The notes beneath the pieces were generated by a model that ran no database searches, was not told the DNA's origin, and was given only the letters and a program-made list of their open reading frames with translations. From positions 1 to 6,122 of the forward strand of contig JAENWH010000126.1 in the NCBI GenBank assembly GCA_016650135.1: a stretch of 6,122 nucleotides of DNA, read 5' to 3'. Origin of the DNA: Peptostreptococcaceae bacterium. GTDB taxonomy: Bacteria > Bacillota_A > Clostridia > Peptostreptococcales > Anaerovoracaceae. Made by a program: the position numbers and the translations under genes. Of the stretch, positions 5,804 to 6,122 are shown piece by piece. The stretch's first letter is position 1. Each line of letters opens with the position of its first letter.

Positions 5804-6070
5804 ATGATTACACAGGAAAAGAAAACAGAAATTATTAAGAAGTTTCAAACAAAAGAAGGAGATACTGGTTCTCCGGAAGTTCAGGTAGCTATTCTGACTT
5901 TTAGAATCAATGATTTAAATGAACATTTAAAGATACACAAAAAAGATCATCATTCAAGAAGAGGCCTGTTAAAGATGGTTGGCCAAAGAAGAAACCTTCT
6001 TAATTACTTAAAGAATAAGGATATCGAAAGATATAGAAATCTTATTACTGAATTAGGATTAAGAAAGTAA
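5804..6070 (+). CDS. rpsO: 30S ribosomal protein S15
   Basis: Primary 16S rRNA-binding protein that binds the three-way junction of helices 20-22 in the central domain and seeds platform assembly; it also contributes to a 30S-50S bridge. The 88-residue length is typical of the family. Signature blocks are [17 protein letters not shown] (19-35) and the long helical stretch [16 protein letters not shown] (41-56) followed by [13 protein letters not shown] (58-70), including the conserved His/Asp/Ser rRNA-contact cluster. The start is set by AAAGGAG (5791-5797), six bases before the ATG. It is separated from ribF by 124 bases carrying promoter-like and hairpin sequences and is followed by a strong terminator, so it may be expressed both by readthrough and alone. 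In many bacteria pnp follows rpsO; the window ends before that can be seen. Confidence 0.98.
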   Translation: MITQEKKTEIIKKFQTKEGDTGSPEVQVAILTFRINDLNEHLKIHKKDHHSRRGLLKMVGQRRNLLNYLKNKDIERYRNLITELGLRK

Positions 6071-6083
6071 TACTAAGAAATTC

Positions 6084-6115
6084 AGGCGGGGGTTTCCCCG
6101 CTTCTATTTATATTT
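6084..6115 (+). terminator. Rho-independent terminator after rpsO
   Basis: GCGGGG (6086-6091) pairs with CCCCGC (6096-6101) across a GTTT loop. A G.U and an A-U pair extend the stem to eight pairs (6084-6103). A T-rich but interrupted tail follows (6102-6115). It begins 13 bases after the rpsO stop and is the most GC-rich block outside the infB repeat, so it most likely ends the operon. Confidence 0.92.
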
Positions 6116-6122
6116 TATTGTA

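Noticed and set aside
1..6122. A previously undescribed system hidden in the window.
   Set aside because: Every sizeable stretch is taken by a well-known housekeeping gene with intact motifs, and the only gap over 100 bases is the rpsO leader.

Overview
This window is a stretch of a conserved bacterial translation and RNA-processing gene cluster, all on the + strand, in the order infB (5' end cut off by the window edge), rbfA, nrnA, truB, ribF, rpsO. A rho-independent terminator sits just after rpsO. The DNA is AT-rich, the ribosome-binding sites are purine-rich AGGAG types, genes overlap or nearly touch, Arg is often coded by AGA, and a DHH phosphoesterase (NrnA type) lies between rbfA and truB. 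This combination points to a low-GC Firmicute, most likely a member of Clostridia. The species cannot be named from the sequence alone.

Layout. Positions 1-2289 are the translation initiation factor IF-2 gene, open from the first base. Its first ~306 bases are an in-frame tandem repeat coding a Pro/Arg/Asp-rich disordered segment, followed by a Lys-rich linker, the IF2-N domain, the GTPase domain and the C-terminal domains. After 17 bases comes rbfA (2307-2717), whose acidic tail overlaps the start of nrnA (2686-3696). nrnA overlaps truB (3693-4757) by ATGA, and truB overlaps ribF (4744-5679) by 14 bases. A 124-base gap then holds two candidate promoters and a candidate leader hairpin before rpsO (5804-6070) and its terminator (6086-6115).

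How the genes fit together. IF-2 places initiator tRNA on the ribosome, RbfA matures the 30S subunit, NrnA clears very short RNAs and pAp, TruB makes the T-loop pseudouridine of tRNA, RibF makes FMN and FAD, and S15 is an early 30S assembly protein. The overlaps suggest translational coupling from infB to ribF. rpsO appears able to be transcribed separately as well as by readthrough.

I see no mobile element, CRISPR array, phage gene, defence system or unknown gene. This is a housekeeping region. The points worth a second look are the repeat-coded IF-2 N-terminus with its regularly placed AGGAG motifs, the two-frame overlap between rbfA and nrnA, an A9 run after an SD-like motif in truB, the long C-terminal half of TruB, and the leader region of rpsO.
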